41,000 bases of DNA from Prorocentrum cordatum (Eukaryota; Sar; Dinophyceae; Prorocentrales; Prorocentraceae): NCBI GenBank assembly GCA_963575745.1, contig CAUYUJ010014558.1, positions 335,731 to 376,730 on the forward strand. The letters run 5' to 3'. Shown here piece by piece: positions 8,717 through 17,499 of this stretch (position 1 is its first letter; each line of letters opens with the position of its first letter). Under the pieces are notes generated by a model that did no database searches, was not told where the DNA came from, and saw only the letters and a list, made by a program, of their open reading frames with translations. Position numbers and translations under genes: made by a program.

Positions 8717-9372
8717 GCCATCGCTGGCCGAGGCTCCATCATGCCATGCGGTTGCTGAAGCTGCCGAGGGAGGCGAAGGCGCTGCAGGGCTGGCGGCATC
8801 TGTTGTCGCCGGTGACACGGGCGCCCGTGCCGTGGGCCGCCGTGGCGCCCATCGCGCTGGCATTGGTCAGGCGCAGGCAGCCGCTGGCGGCTCTGGCGGC
8901 GGTGATTGCGGCGGACGCCTACCTTCGGCCAGGCGAGCTGCTGTCGCTCCAGGCCAACTGTGTGGTCCCAGCCCAGTCAGAGGCCGGAAGCGACTACCGC
9001 TTCGCGTCGCTGGAGCCGAAGCCAGAGGAGGAGCTGCTGCCGACCAAGACGAAGGGCTTCAACGACTCGATCCTGCTGGACGGCACGTCGAGGCGCGACC
9101 TGGGTGTGCTGGTGAAGCGGCTGGCGGGGCAGAAGAGCTTCTCGGCGGAGCTCCTCTTTCCGTGGTGGGCCGCGGTCTCCACTGCCATGTTCGAGCGCGC
9201 CGCGGCCGTGCAGAGGTACGAGAAAAGCTCGCGGGTGATGCGGCGCACGGCGACGCTGCCGCGGGATTGCCAGCTGCTGATGGCCAGTTCAACCAGCAGC
9301 CTCGAGGCAGGACTCAGGTTCAAGCACGACGTAAAGTTCGAGAGCAGATGCCACGACGCGGGTCTTGCGTGA
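8677..9372 (+). pseudogene. Tyrosine recombinase core, internally deleted
   Basis: In frame 1 from about 8677 to TGA 9370-9372. The region SGAKLLAAVGHRWPRLHHAM starts the post-SAM helix. DAYLRPGELLSLQ (Arg codon 8926-8928) is the box I arginine. LLPTKTKGFNDSILLD matches the following beta segment with its lysine. VQRYEKSSRVMRR (Tyr codon 9217-9219) matches the C-terminal nucleophile tyrosine. Between PWWAAVSTAMFER (ending about 9198) and the tyrosine box there is almost nothing. The HxxR box and its surrounding ~50 residues, standard in YR enzymes, are missing. This copy should be catalytically dead. In the family, YR integrates a circular DNA intermediate without making a target-site duplication. 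Confidence 0.75.
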
Positions 9373-10079
9373 GGCCCTTGTTTTTTGAATTGTTTTCGGG
9401 CAAGCGCGGCCTCTCTCAGGCCCTGGCTCGCAGAGGCTGGCGGTCGGCCACTTGGGACATTCGAGACTCACCTAAGCAAGACTTGTCCAAAGAAGCAGTA
9501 ATTAGGCGCGTGTTGAAGTGCGTTCCCAGCGCAGGCTGGGTGCATCTCGGCACGCCATGCAGCAGTTTTTCGACAGCAAGGCGAGGCAAGCTTGGCAGTC
9601 CCGGGGGCCCCCTCAGGTCCAAACTGTATCCTGGGGGCCTTCCTGAGCTTTCTGGCGTGGATGCGACCAAGGTGTCGGTCGGAAATCGTCTGGCCCAGGC
9701 CTCGGTCCGTATCATTCGAAGCTGCATCATATTTAGCGTGCCTGTGTCTTTGGAGAACCCCAGGTCGTCTTGGCTGTGGCAGCAGCCAATTCTGGCCCCT
9801 CTGTTGCGAAGAGCTTGTCTGATCAATACTGTATATTGCAAATTTGGTACCCCATGGCGGAAAACCATTACCATTGCCTGCTGGAATGCGGGTATCCCAT
9901 GTGCGTTGGAGCCTCTGCGCGCAGAATGCAATGGTCCTCGCTGCAAATATTTTGGTGACCGCCATCAGGTCTTAGAAGGCAAAGCACCAGGAGGCAAGCT
10001 CTGGACGTTGGTCGCAGAGCCCTACCCTCCTCGCTTGGTTTCTTTGTGGGCGTCATGTGTCGACGCCTCTAGACGCTGA
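9348..10079 (+). CDS. ORF3, C5-cytosine DNA methyltransferase-like protein
   Basis: 243 residues from ATG 9348 in frame 3, overlapping the YR end by 25 nt; upstream codons in this frame are shadow sequence. Motif I: FELFSGKRGLSQALARRGW (F13-W31). Motif II-like acidic WDIRD follows. Motif IV: GTPCSSFS with the putative catalytic P70-C71. Motif VI: SLENPRSSWLW with E136-N137 (ENP rather than the common ENV). Later CKFGTPWRKTITIACW and AEPYPPRLVSLWA recall the C-terminal part of C5-MTase-like proteins carried by some YR and other retroelements. No long target-recognition domain is visible and the protein is short for a full DNMT. Base composition is less GC-rich than the adjacent YR region, consistent with separate acquisition. 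An intact reading frame amid damaged neighbours suggests maintenance, or chance. S-adenosylmethionine-dependent DNA methylation is inferred, not shown. Confidence 0.72.
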   Translation: MPRRGSCVRPLFFELFSGKRGLSQALARRGWRSATWDIRDSPKQDLSKEAVIRRVLKCVPSAGWVHLGTPCSSFSTARRGKLGSPGGPLRSKLYPGGLPELSGVDATKVSVGNRLAQASVRIIRSCIIFSVPVSLENPRSSWLWQQPILAPLLRRACLINTVYCKFGTPWRKTITIACWNAGIPCALEPLRAECNGPRCKYFGDRHQVLEGKAPGGKLWTLVAEPYPPRLVSLWASCVDASRR

Positions 10080-10220
10080 TGGGGGCCCCTCGCTTGGTGG
10101 CGCGGCGTGATGATAACGGCGCCTCGCTGCTGGGTGTCTCCGCGGTGTGATTGCACTGTCGGGGATTTCGGCTGAAAAGTGCCGCCTCAACCGCCAGGTC
10201 GCTAGATTTTGGCGGATATC
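10080..10220 (+). other. 3' noncoding stretch of the YR element
   Basis: About 140 bp between the methyltransferase stop and repeat B1. No open frame or recognised motif is apparent. Confidence 0.6.
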
Positions 10221-10327
10221 GGCAAGTTGGCCAGCTGGTCCTTTTTCTGTTGTCTCTCTGCTGCTGCCAGACAAGCCCGGCCGCAGCTGCAGCGAGAATA
10301 GCCTGGCCTTGAGGAAAAGTGGAGCAT
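10221..10327 (+). repeat. Split direct repeat B1
   Basis: 107 bp beginning GGCAAGTTGGCCAGCTGGTC and ending AAAAGTGGAGCAT. It is identical to B2 (10473-10579) apart from GCGAGAATAG versus GCGATAATAG. It directly abuts A2. Confidence 0.92.
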
Positions 10328-10404
10328 GTAGCAACGTGTAACAGTGTGCAATGCTGAATGTTTCCGCACTGGCCGCAACTGTCTGTGCTCAAGCGGTTTT
10401 CGAG
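10328..10404 (+). repeat. Split direct repeat A2
   Basis: 77 bp matching A1 with one difference. It follows B1 without a gap and is separated from B2 by 68 bp (10405-10472) that contain a small CTCGC...GCGAG hairpin. Confidence 0.92.
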
Positions 10405-10472
10405 CCCAACCACTCCACTTTGCGCCTCTCTCAGAGTGCTCTCGCACTACCGCGAGCTTGGCAGCCGCTGGA

Positions 10473-10579
10473 GGCAAGTTGGCCAGCTGGTCCTTTTTCT
10501 GTTGTCTCTCTGCTGCTGCCAGACAAGCCCGGCCGCAGCTGCAGCGATAATAGCCTGGCCTTGAGGAAAAGTGGAGCAT
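10473..10579 (+). repeat. Split direct repeat B2 (right end of YR element)
   Basis: 107 bp, second copy of B1. It ends at GGAGCAT and is followed at once by the CCT run of the host LINE linker, which fixes the right boundary at 10579. Confidence 0.92.
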
Positions 10580-10622
10580 CCTCCTCCTCCTCCTCCTCCT
10601 CCTCCTCCTCCTCCTCCTCCTC
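10580..10622. repeat. (CCT)n microsatellite at the insertion edge
   Basis: About 14 CCT units follow B2. The left flank of the element also ends in CTTCCTCCTCCT, so the element sits in a CCT tract, which on the minus strand encodes poly-Glu of the LINE linker. Confidence 0.85.
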
Positions 10623-10719
10623 TTTGTCCTCCTCTGCTTCCTCCTTCTGCGCTGTCTGCAGCGGGTCCTTCACCTACTCCTCCTGCGCCTGCGGAGTCTT
10701 TTTCTCCTTCTCCTCCTCC

Positions 10720-11700
10720 TTATCCTCGTCCTTGTCCTCTTCTGCTTTCCTCTCCCTCCTTGTCCCTTTGCGCCTGCTGGTCCTCAAGCTCCTCCTCCTG
10801 CGCGAGTAGCGCAACGACCTGCAGCATGCAGTTCTCGCTCAGGCCAGATAGCTGTTCCCACCGTGCATCGACCCAGGACTGGGCAACCTTGGATCTCGGC
10901 GCAGCCTCGCACGACGTCTCAGCCATGCCCGTACTTCCGGGCCTCCGGGCCCAGATAGCCCCAGCAAGCTCCAGACAACAGTGCCTGCACGTACCGACCG
11001 GCCTTCCAATCCCTTTGCGTGCTTGTATCTTCCTGTCGGCCTGCTCTTGGTTGGGTGCCTTCCACGAGTACTGGATGAGCTTGTGGTCCCCGAAAGCGTA
11101 CTCCACGAACTCCGTACTCAAGATCTTCATGTTGAACGTGATAGCACGGTCAATGCATCTTGGTTCAGCCTGTTTGCCCCTCTGCCAACGGGTCGGGGCG
11201 TCCAGCCCGTCCTTTTTGACAGTATGCAACTGATGCCACTCGTTCAGTAAGAGCAGCTTGTCCGGCGTGTTGTTCCAATCACCCACCATCATGCAGGTCT
11301 CAATCTGGTCGCAATCAACGGCATTGAGGATCCTAGTCAGCATAACGTCCTTCTTAGCCGAAGTAGCGGGGTGATAACAGTACATGTTAAAGATGATCGC
11401 GCTCCTGGCTTGCTCTGCCATGACTTCACCCTCCTCGAAGGTGGAGGCCCAAAGAAAGCGTGCCCGTAACCGTCTGTGGACCATCACCACCAATCCACCT
11501 TTGCTCGTGCCATCCGCGCTGGTGCCGAAAAGCGCCGTGTAGCAGCGGTAGCCCTTCCGGTAGTAGGAGTTCCTGAAACCCTCTTCCTTGTCCTTGCCCA
11601 GGTGGGTCTCCTGGAAGGCCGCGATCGCCACCTCGTCAGCGACGACGGCATCCGCCGCCTTTCAAATGCCGGCCGTGGCCTCGACGTTGCACGTCCACAT
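10720..11700 (-). pseudogene. APE-like endonuclease domain of the LINE
   Basis: It begins at ATG 11700-11698 (MWTCNVEATAGI). A TGA at 11664-11662 interrupts after 12 codons; the same frame then continues AADAVVADEVAIAAFQETHL to 10720. Endonuclease boxes: AFQETHLG (Glu), GDWNNTPDK (Asp/Asn), RCIDRAITF, and FGDHKLIQYSW (Asp-His, GDH in place of the common SDH). Known role: nicking target DNA to prime reverse transcription. After the domain, QVVALLAQEEELEDQQAQRD starts the coiled linker and the frame ends at 10720. Apart from the early stop, all catalytic residues are present. Confidence 0.82.
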
Positions 11701-12185
11701 CGTGAGGGCTCCTGACTCCTCATCTTTCCTATGCCTTCTCCACTTCCAGCCTTCCCTCCCCTCCTCCTCAGGTGCCACCCCGCTCGCACCTCCCCTCATG
11801 GTCGGAAGTACGGTCGGGGCGACTACGAGAGCGGGTTCTCCTGTGTCTGGCCAGGCAGTGTTGCCTGGCCCTACCCTTCAGTGGGCACTCGTCCTCCGCT
11901 TTCTCTCTTTCCTCTGGCGGCGGGCTTCGAGGTACCCTGGCATCTGGTAGCTCACCCTTCCCTCCGCCTTGCGTCTGAGGTAGTACTGGCCCTTTCGCTC
12001 GGCCATCGCCTCCTTGCGGGCAGCATCGCTCGTCTTCCTTCTCCACGCCTTCCTCTGATTCTCCCTTTCCTTCTCAGCCCAAGCTGGGTCCTGGCGTTTC
12101 TTATACTTCTTCCATCCCTTCTTCAAGCCAGTGGGATCTTTAACCGGTGGTAGGTCCCGGCTCTTCCTGTCCCTGCTGAAGGCCC

Positions 12186-12590
12186 TCGTCGACTTGCACT
12201 TGTCGCTCTAGCTCTGGACCTCCTCTGGGTGAACTTCACGTCGGTGTTTGGCGACGCTCTTGGTCAGCTGGTGGTTCGGCAGGGTGGGCCATCTCTTCCC
12301 GCAGGTCGGGCAGAGCTTGTGGTAGCAGAAGGGCGGGAGCGGCCCTTGAGCTATTCCCAGCACTTCTCGCCATTCTTCGTCCGTCTTGGGATCTACCGCG
12401 GCCGTCGACGGCTTCGCCGAGAAGTCCGCGATCTTCACACTGGAGTGCTCCCGTTGGAGGTGCTTTCACTTCTTGTAGTGCAGCGGGCTCCCGCAGTGCT
12501 CCTTCTTGATGGTCTTGCCATTTGAAGTCGCAGCCGGGGATCGGGCAGATCCACGCGACACTTTTTCCACGTCGCCTGTACTTCTCTTTC
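12186..12590 (-). pseudogene. LINE ORF1 zinc-finger region, frameshifted
   Basis: The minus strand encodes a first Cys-rich finger WICPIPGCDFKWQ (about 12565-12527). After a frame change it reads KTIKKEHCGSPLHYKK, stop, KHLQREHSSVKIADF. A second finger follows, CPTCGKRWPTLPNHQLTKSV with AKHRREVH (about 12315-12230), a CX2C...H...H pattern. Together they look like two C2H2-type fingers upstream of the endonuclease, in the position of an ORF1 nucleic-acid-binding region. The frame change near 12525 and the stop break it. Confidence 0.6.
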
Positions 12591-12600
12591 TTCTCTGCAC

Positions 12601-12912
12601 GTGCGAGCGGTCCGAGACCCGGAGACCACTGCTCACTCCTTTCCTCGGGACGTCCTGGGTGGACGCCGGCGTGTCGCAGGACACCTTCCTCCTGTTTCCT
12701 CTTTCTCTTCTTCTCCTGCAGCCTGAGCCTCCTCGTCCTTGCTTTCCTTTCCGCACGTGCGAGCGGTCCGAGACCCGGATGCCGCCACACACTCCTTTCC
12801 TCGGGACGTCCTGGGTGGACGCCGGCGTGTCTCAGGACGTCTTTCTCCTGCTTCCTCTTCTTCTTCTTCTCCTGCTGCCTCAGCTTTCTCCTCCTTCCTC
12901 GTCGCTTCCTCG
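12601..12912 (-). repeat. 156-bp tandem duplication within LINE ORF1
   Basis: The stretch starting GTGCGAGCGGTCCGAGACCC at 12601 recurs at 12757, and 12568-12600 looks like the end of a third unit. The period of 156 bp is 52 codons, so the duplication is in frame. Each unit carries an RVSDRSHV-like or SGSRTARTC-like segment followed by a basic/Glu-rich stretch. The units differ at several positions, so it is not very recent. Confidence 0.85.
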
Positions 12913-13442
12913 GCCTGGAGCACTGGGCCAGGGGTAGCTTTACCTCTCGAGTTTGCGCCCCCCACTTCGTCGGGGCCGGTCGCCTCGGGCAGGGCGGGGC
13001 TGGTTTTCGTCCTCATCCTTTTCTTCGCAGCAGAACGTGCTGACGATGGAAGTTTGCACCAGCTTGCCAAGCTCGCACACGCGGGGGCTTCAGACGGAGT
13101 CGTAGACGAGGGAGGCCGGCACCACGACGCCAGGTCGTCTGCCTCCTCTGCCACAGGACGTCCAGTTCCTCGTACGAATCGCGGCTCCATTGTCTGCACC
13201 GGCTTTTCTGCCCAGGTCGTGGGCCAAAATTTCTGTCCTTCAGGATGTTCGAGGATGAAGTGGTGATCTGCCTTGAGGCACACCACCAGTGGTGGCTGTG
13301 TCATGGTCTCCTGCCTCTTCCTCGCTTCCTTATCCTTATCCTTCATACGGCGGCGGCATTGGATAAGGAACGTCTTCCTGGGGCCCAGACCCTGGCGCAT
13401 TCCTTCTAGTTTCAAGGAGAGGCGGGCTGGCCACGTTTGCAC
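12633..13442 (-). pseudogene. LINE ORF1-like basic/Glu-rich segment
   Basis: 269 codons open on the minus strand. The N-terminal third has non-repetitive sequence (MTQPPLVVCLKADHHFILEH, then GQKFWPTTWAEKP). The rest is Lys/Arg/Glu-rich and carries the 156-bp duplication. There is no recognised domain. Its place between the other ORF1-like pieces and the zinc fingers suggests one ancestral ORF1 now broken into several frames. Confidence 0.45.
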
Positions 13443-13484
13443 CCCATCGGTCGCGAGACCCTGGGTTCCTTATCGAAGGCATCC

Positions 13485-14531
13485 TTATCTAAAACCTCCA
13501 CCGTATCCATGTGTTCCAGCTGCGGTGGTTCGAAGACGTAGCCCTTCTTCCAACCCCCTCGTGCCAGATGAGGGCGACGATGCGGCGCCCCAATCGTAAA
13601 GAAAGCGCTTTGGCGGCATACTCGTCAATCCATCGGTGTTCTCTGGCCGTCGCCGTAACCCACATGTCCCACGACTGTGTGGTACTGGGCCGTCGTCAAA
13701 CACCTCATTGTTCTGAGCATCGGGGGCCCAGACTGATTTCCATCTCGAGTAGTCTCGGATCAACTGTGCCGTTTCTGCTCTGAGCTTCGCTTCGAGACCC
13801 TGGATGTTCTTTTCCACCTCTTCCTCGCTTTTGCCTTCCTCCCGGGCCTTGGCGGCGCCTGCTGCTCGGTTCAAGCACCCGCTGGTGCCGCCGAGGTCCC
13901 ACGTGCGGTAGCCCATGACTTCCTGGGGCGTCGCGCTCTGAGCTTTCTTTCCCTTTGGTTGGCCTGGCAAGCCTGCTCCTCCTTTCCTCCTCTCGCCTCC
14001 TCCTGTGTCCATGCCTGCGTTGTCCTCTTCCTTTCTTCTCTTCTCGGCGCCTTCTTCCTGTTCCGGCTGGGCATCGTCTGCCATGGCGTCGTCCTTGTCC
14101 TCCTTCCAGGGCTCGGCCTTCCTAGCTTCGGCTTCCGCATGCGCCTTCTGCAGGTCCGCCCGGATGGTTCCGGGACGAGCTTGCAGTGGTTTTGTGGCCA
14201 TACTTTTCTGGCGCCGCAGTTCCCTGATGATCGTTATCACCGTGCCGTCCTGGATGCCGAGCGCGTTGTGGAGTTGAACTCCCTTTGGTGGCTTCATCTT
14301 GAAAACCCATCCCCAGCGGCCCCACCTAGGTCGAACAAGTGATACCGAAGTCCACCCATTATGTTCAAGTAACTGCTTGGTCTTATCAGCGCGCCACCAC
14401 GTCGGAGTGCCGTGTACTTCCCATGGGAGTGCACGCTCAGGGAATTGCTGCTGGGCGGACTGCGGTTGTCGCCAACCCAATTGCGCCTTGCCTCCACGCA
14501 TTACTCGTTCCCGTAGTCGATTTGGCCTCAC
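13485..14531 (-). pseudogene. LINE ORF1-like central segment
   Basis: 348 codons open on the minus strand. Visible parts: VHGTPTWWRADKTKQLLEHN; an RPRWGRWGWVFKMKPPKG aromatic/basic patch; IQDGTVITIIRELRRQK; then a Glu/Lys-rich low-complexity stretch; and AAKAREEGKSEEEVEKNIQG, a likely coiled coil, followed by KLRAETAQLIRDYSRWKSVW. The first part may form a small RNA-binding fold, but I do not recognise the family. It reads collinearly with the flanking ORF1-like pieces. Confidence 0.5.
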
Positions 14532-14534
14532 GCA

Positions 14535-15062
14535 TTACTCGGTCCAAGTATTAGGCTCCTCGTCGCCTTCGGTGGCGATCCATTCCACATAGCTCCTTCC
14601 TTGCTGGCTCACCAACTTCTCTGCGAAACTGCAGGCACGCCCACTTTGTTTCGAAACTTCGTCAGTTTCAGAGGCTAGCGCTGTAGCGAAACACGTGCGG
14701 CAGGAATCCGAACCCTCGCTTGCCTCCAGGACCTGATAGCCGCAAGTCCTGGTGACCCCCTCCGTGCTCCACAGGGGGTCGAAGGACTTCATCATGCCGG
14801 CACGCCAGGTGGAGTCGGGCACGGAGCGCTTCGCCGTCGCAGTTCGTGCTGTTGTGGTCTCTGGAGCGGCAGAGCCCTGCCGAGCGACCTCGCCCGCCGC
14901 CTGCCTGGTCACCATCCCTCGTGGTCGTTGCGGCAGCCCTTGAGAGCTCAGAGCCACCACCCACAGGCCCTCCACTCGATCACCTCGTCCAGCGGAGCCT
15001 TCGACCCGCACCCACTTCCTCCGCGGCGTCCCGGAGTTCTTTCGGCTTCTCACCTGCAGCAA
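14535..15062 (-). pseudogene. LINE ORF1-like segment
   Basis: 175 codons open on the minus strand. The later part (STWRAGMMKSFDPLWSTEGV, CRTCFATALASETDEVSKQ, ACSFAEKLVSQQGRSYVEWI) has ordinary amino-acid composition and reads as coding. It overlaps the neighbouring frame at 15050-15062 and precedes the 13485-14531 segment, so a frameshift at each join is likely. No domain recognised. Confidence 0.45.
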
Positions 15063-16144
15063 ACACTATATGCCGACCGTGCCTTTCCATTCTGCTGCCG
15101 AGGCCATGTCTTGACGTTCTGGACCTGGCTGGGCTTCGCCATCACGGCCTCCACTTTCTCCAGATTCTTCAAAGGCTCATCCAAGCACATGATGTTCTGA
15201 AGGTTCTGGTACGCCGTGATCGTTCCTCGTGGCCACTCCTGGCGGCTCAGACGTGGGACTGCATCCTCCTCCTTACCTTCCTCTCCTGTGCTTTGTTGCT
15301 TCCAGCGTCGGGTCCACCTGTTGGCGGGCTTGGCCTCCTTGGGAGGTGACGGTTTTTCGGTGCTTTCCTCCTTGATGCGGGCTTGGGCCTGCTGGATGAC
15401 CTCGCCCAGGTCCTTCAAGAGCTTCTCAATCGCCCACGTTCCTTTCCCAACATCCTCAAGTATCTTCCCGATCTTCGTGATGACTACCTCCATCCTTGCT
15501 TTCCTCTCCTCCGGCCTATTTGTCGGCCTCTTCTTTGAAACCTCCACTTTAGGCGTTTCCCCCTCCGTGAAGGCACTGGTCATTTTGGTGAGCGCCTCGC
15601 ACATCTTGAAGAGCGGGTCGTCCTCCGCGGCACTGCCTCTCATCGCCCCTCGGTTCCAGAACTCAGAAGCGTCTGGCTCGGATGGTGTATCCTGTGCAGA
15701 AGGCGAAACCTCCTGTGGCTGGGGATCAAAAGTAGTTATATCATACGCAGCAATAAAAACTTTACAACGATCAGCAATAATCGATAGACATTGCAACGAA
15801 AGACACCTGCGCCTACGAAACACCAAAAGGCAGGCTTTCCATGCAGTCGAGCGTCGTCGTGGCCATTTTACCCTCGAATTTGCCACAAACCTTGCCCTGA
15901 TAACTTGAATTGTTGCATGACCCTTTTTCTGCCACACCGCCCGCCACCTCCACCAACATCTCCAGCCGATGAAGAGCAGCAGCAGCAGCAGCGTGCCCAC
16001 CGGCACGATGGACTCCGAGTAGATTACCCAGTCGAAGCCCTGGGCGCAGAAGTCGCGCTCGAAGACCCCATTGAGTAGCCGGCCCATGCAACCATGCGCA
16101 ATTGAGACGCGTATGTAATTGGTGTCGACAGTACCGTTTTCCAC
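15050..16144 (-). pseudogene. ORF1 N-terminal region fused to an upstream hydrophobic segment
   Basis: 364 codons open. Residues 1-65 include FDWVIYSESIVPVGTLLLLL and a Trp-rich IGWRCWWRWRAVW, a probable single membrane segment. Residues 70-130 are poor-complexity. From about residue 135 (QEVSPSAQDTPSEPDASEFW, then DPLFKMCEALTKMTSAF) the sequence becomes helical and ORF1-like, with LEDVGKGTWAIEKLLKDLGE and WPRGTITAYQNLQNIMCLDE. I infer that the LINE starts near 15750 and that the N-terminal part is older flanking sequence fused by an open frame. A genuine membrane protein is possible but unsupported. Confidence 0.4.
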
Positions 16145-17039
16145 AGAAACTGGCTCTCCACCACTGTGTCGGCCTGCCGGAGCAGGTCCGCACCTCGAGC
16201 ACGAGCTTCGTTCATGGCCTGTAGCACATTGCGGGGTGGGGCGCCATCTGAGTGCCTGAAGGAACGCACCGCCTGTCCCGGCTCAGCGCCGTCATCATGT
16301 CGACGTTCTGTCTGCCAGCTGCTCTGCGCAAGCTGTCCACCACGCGCCAGTACGTCGACCAGGCTTCAACGGGGCCAGGCTCACGCGGAGCACCACCGAC
16401 AGTGGCCTGGACCGCGCGGGGAACTGCGGCAGCACGCGGGCAGCCGTGCGAGCTGCCGCTGCCCTTGGGCAGAGCGGTGCAAGACAAGTTTTTGCCCGGC
16501 GGGACCCCCCCCCCGGCGCAGCCCGAGGCCTCAGAAGGCCTGTTTGGCGACAGGCAAAACAACCCGCGCGGTTGCAGGAGCGAGGCCCGACGGGGTCTGG
16601 TGTGTTCCCGCAGCGGCGGCGGCGCTAGGCGCGGGCGCTTGACGGGCCAGCTCCTGGCGGACCCGCGGTGTGGAGCGCACCGGCGCGCACCCAAGCGCGG
16701 AGCCATACGCCCGGCAGGGCGCGCGGGCCGGGATTCGGACGACGGTGGGCACGTCGAGCTTGAGCCCGGTAGCGTTGAGCGTCGTCGTCCGTCTGGCCGT
16801 TCCTCTCCCTTGGGTCGGAGGGGGAGGAAGGGAAGAAGGGAACGGAAGCGGCGGGGAAGGGGGTGGCAGAGCAGCCTGCTCTCCGACTTCGCCACGCTGC
16901 CACCGCGACGACCGCCTCGCAGCCCCTGGGAGCGGGAGGAGGAGGAAGAGGAGGAGGAGGAGAAGGAGGAGGAGGAGCGAGCGAGGAGGAAGAAACAGGA
17001 GCAGCAACCAGCGGCGGCGGCGGCAGCAGCGGCCCCTCG

Positions 17040-17340
17040 TATTCTAGCCACGCGAAACAGCCCTCGTGTGGTAGTGGGACAGATCGACGCCCAAGGTTGG
17101 CGCGACCCGCAAGACGGAGGCCCCGAGCGCTGAGAGAGCACTTCCACCATCCTCCCGCGACGCCGCGTCCAGCGGGTTCGATTTGGTGTGGACATACTCG
17201 AACCAGCACAGGATATCATGCTGACAGAGAAGCTCGCGCACGGCACCGACAACGAATGCTACGTAGGGGACCCGCTGTATCCCCGGACACGGCCGGCGAG
17301 CGCAGCGGTGTTGTCGCCGAAGCAGAAAGACAATGCGTGC
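17040..17340 (-). pseudogene. RNase H remnant of the second element
   Basis: The minus strand near 17320-17260 reads FCFGDNTAALAGRVRGYSG, an RNase H box with its Asp. After a frame break, 17241-17044 reads HDILCWFEYVHTKSNPLDAA followed by SRE, the C-terminal W-F/I-E-x-V-x-x-x-x-N-x-x-D-x-x-SR box used by YR-retroelement RNase H. Both boxes in order on the same strand make the call firm, despite the frameshift and a stop between them. Confidence 0.72.
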
Positions 17341-17499
17341 GAATTGTCTCGCCCCACACTTCTAGTGTTTCGGCGATTCAACACGCTTCGGCCCCGTCGA
17401 TGGCGTGCTGATGAGACGGCCCTTGCAGTTCACGCTCGGCAGTACGACCGAGAAGCCCTCGCGGAACCTGCGGGCGAGAGCCAGCGAGTTCCTCTCATT

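Larger units (their letters stand above)
4260..10579 (+). mobile_element. Nested YR retrotransposon with split direct repeats and a DNA methyltransferase ORF
   Basis: A 6.3-kb plus-strand element is bounded by A1 (4261-4337) on the left and B2 (10473-10579) on the right, with internal B1 (10221-10327) abutting A2 (10328-10404). This A1...B1A2...B2 layout is the split direct repeat arrangement known for Ngaro/PAT-type tyrosine-recombinase retrotransposons. The B1|A2 junction equals the junction expected if ends B2 and A1 were joined in a circle. Between the repeats lie Gag-like, RT-RNase H, YR and methyltransferase coding regions in that order. It interrupts the LINE linker inside a CCT-rich stretch with no obvious target duplication, as expected for recombinase-mediated insertion. 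A1/A2 differ at one of 77 positions and B1/B2 at one of 107. Confidence 0.88.
10580..15750 (-). mobile_element. LINE-type retrotransposon, 5' part (ORF1-like region and endonuclease)
   Basis: The minus strand reads ORF1-like segments (15750 to about 12200), an APE-type endonuclease (11700-10850) and a Glu-rich linker (10850-10623) up to the YR insertion. The linker read next to the insertion (KTPQAQEE, stop, VKDPLQTAQKEEAEED) is homologous to that on the far side (EIPQAQEEKVKVLLQEAQRE, 4259-4170). That supports one LINE split by the insertion, with a tandemly repeated linker. Summed length with the 3' block is about 7.8 kb. The 5' boundary near 15750 is a guess, based on where ORF1-like composition begins. 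Confidence 0.78.

Noticed and set aside
8832-9347. Methyltransferase frame extended upstream to 8832
   Set aside because: Before 9348 this frame is out of register with the YR core and reads as Gly/Arg/Ala filler. The homology to methyltransferases begins at about 9375.
4260-10579. DIRS-1-type inverted termini with an internal complementary region
   Set aside because: The terminal repeats found are direct (A1/A2, B1/B2), and no inverted copy of A or B was seen, so the split direct repeat model fits better.
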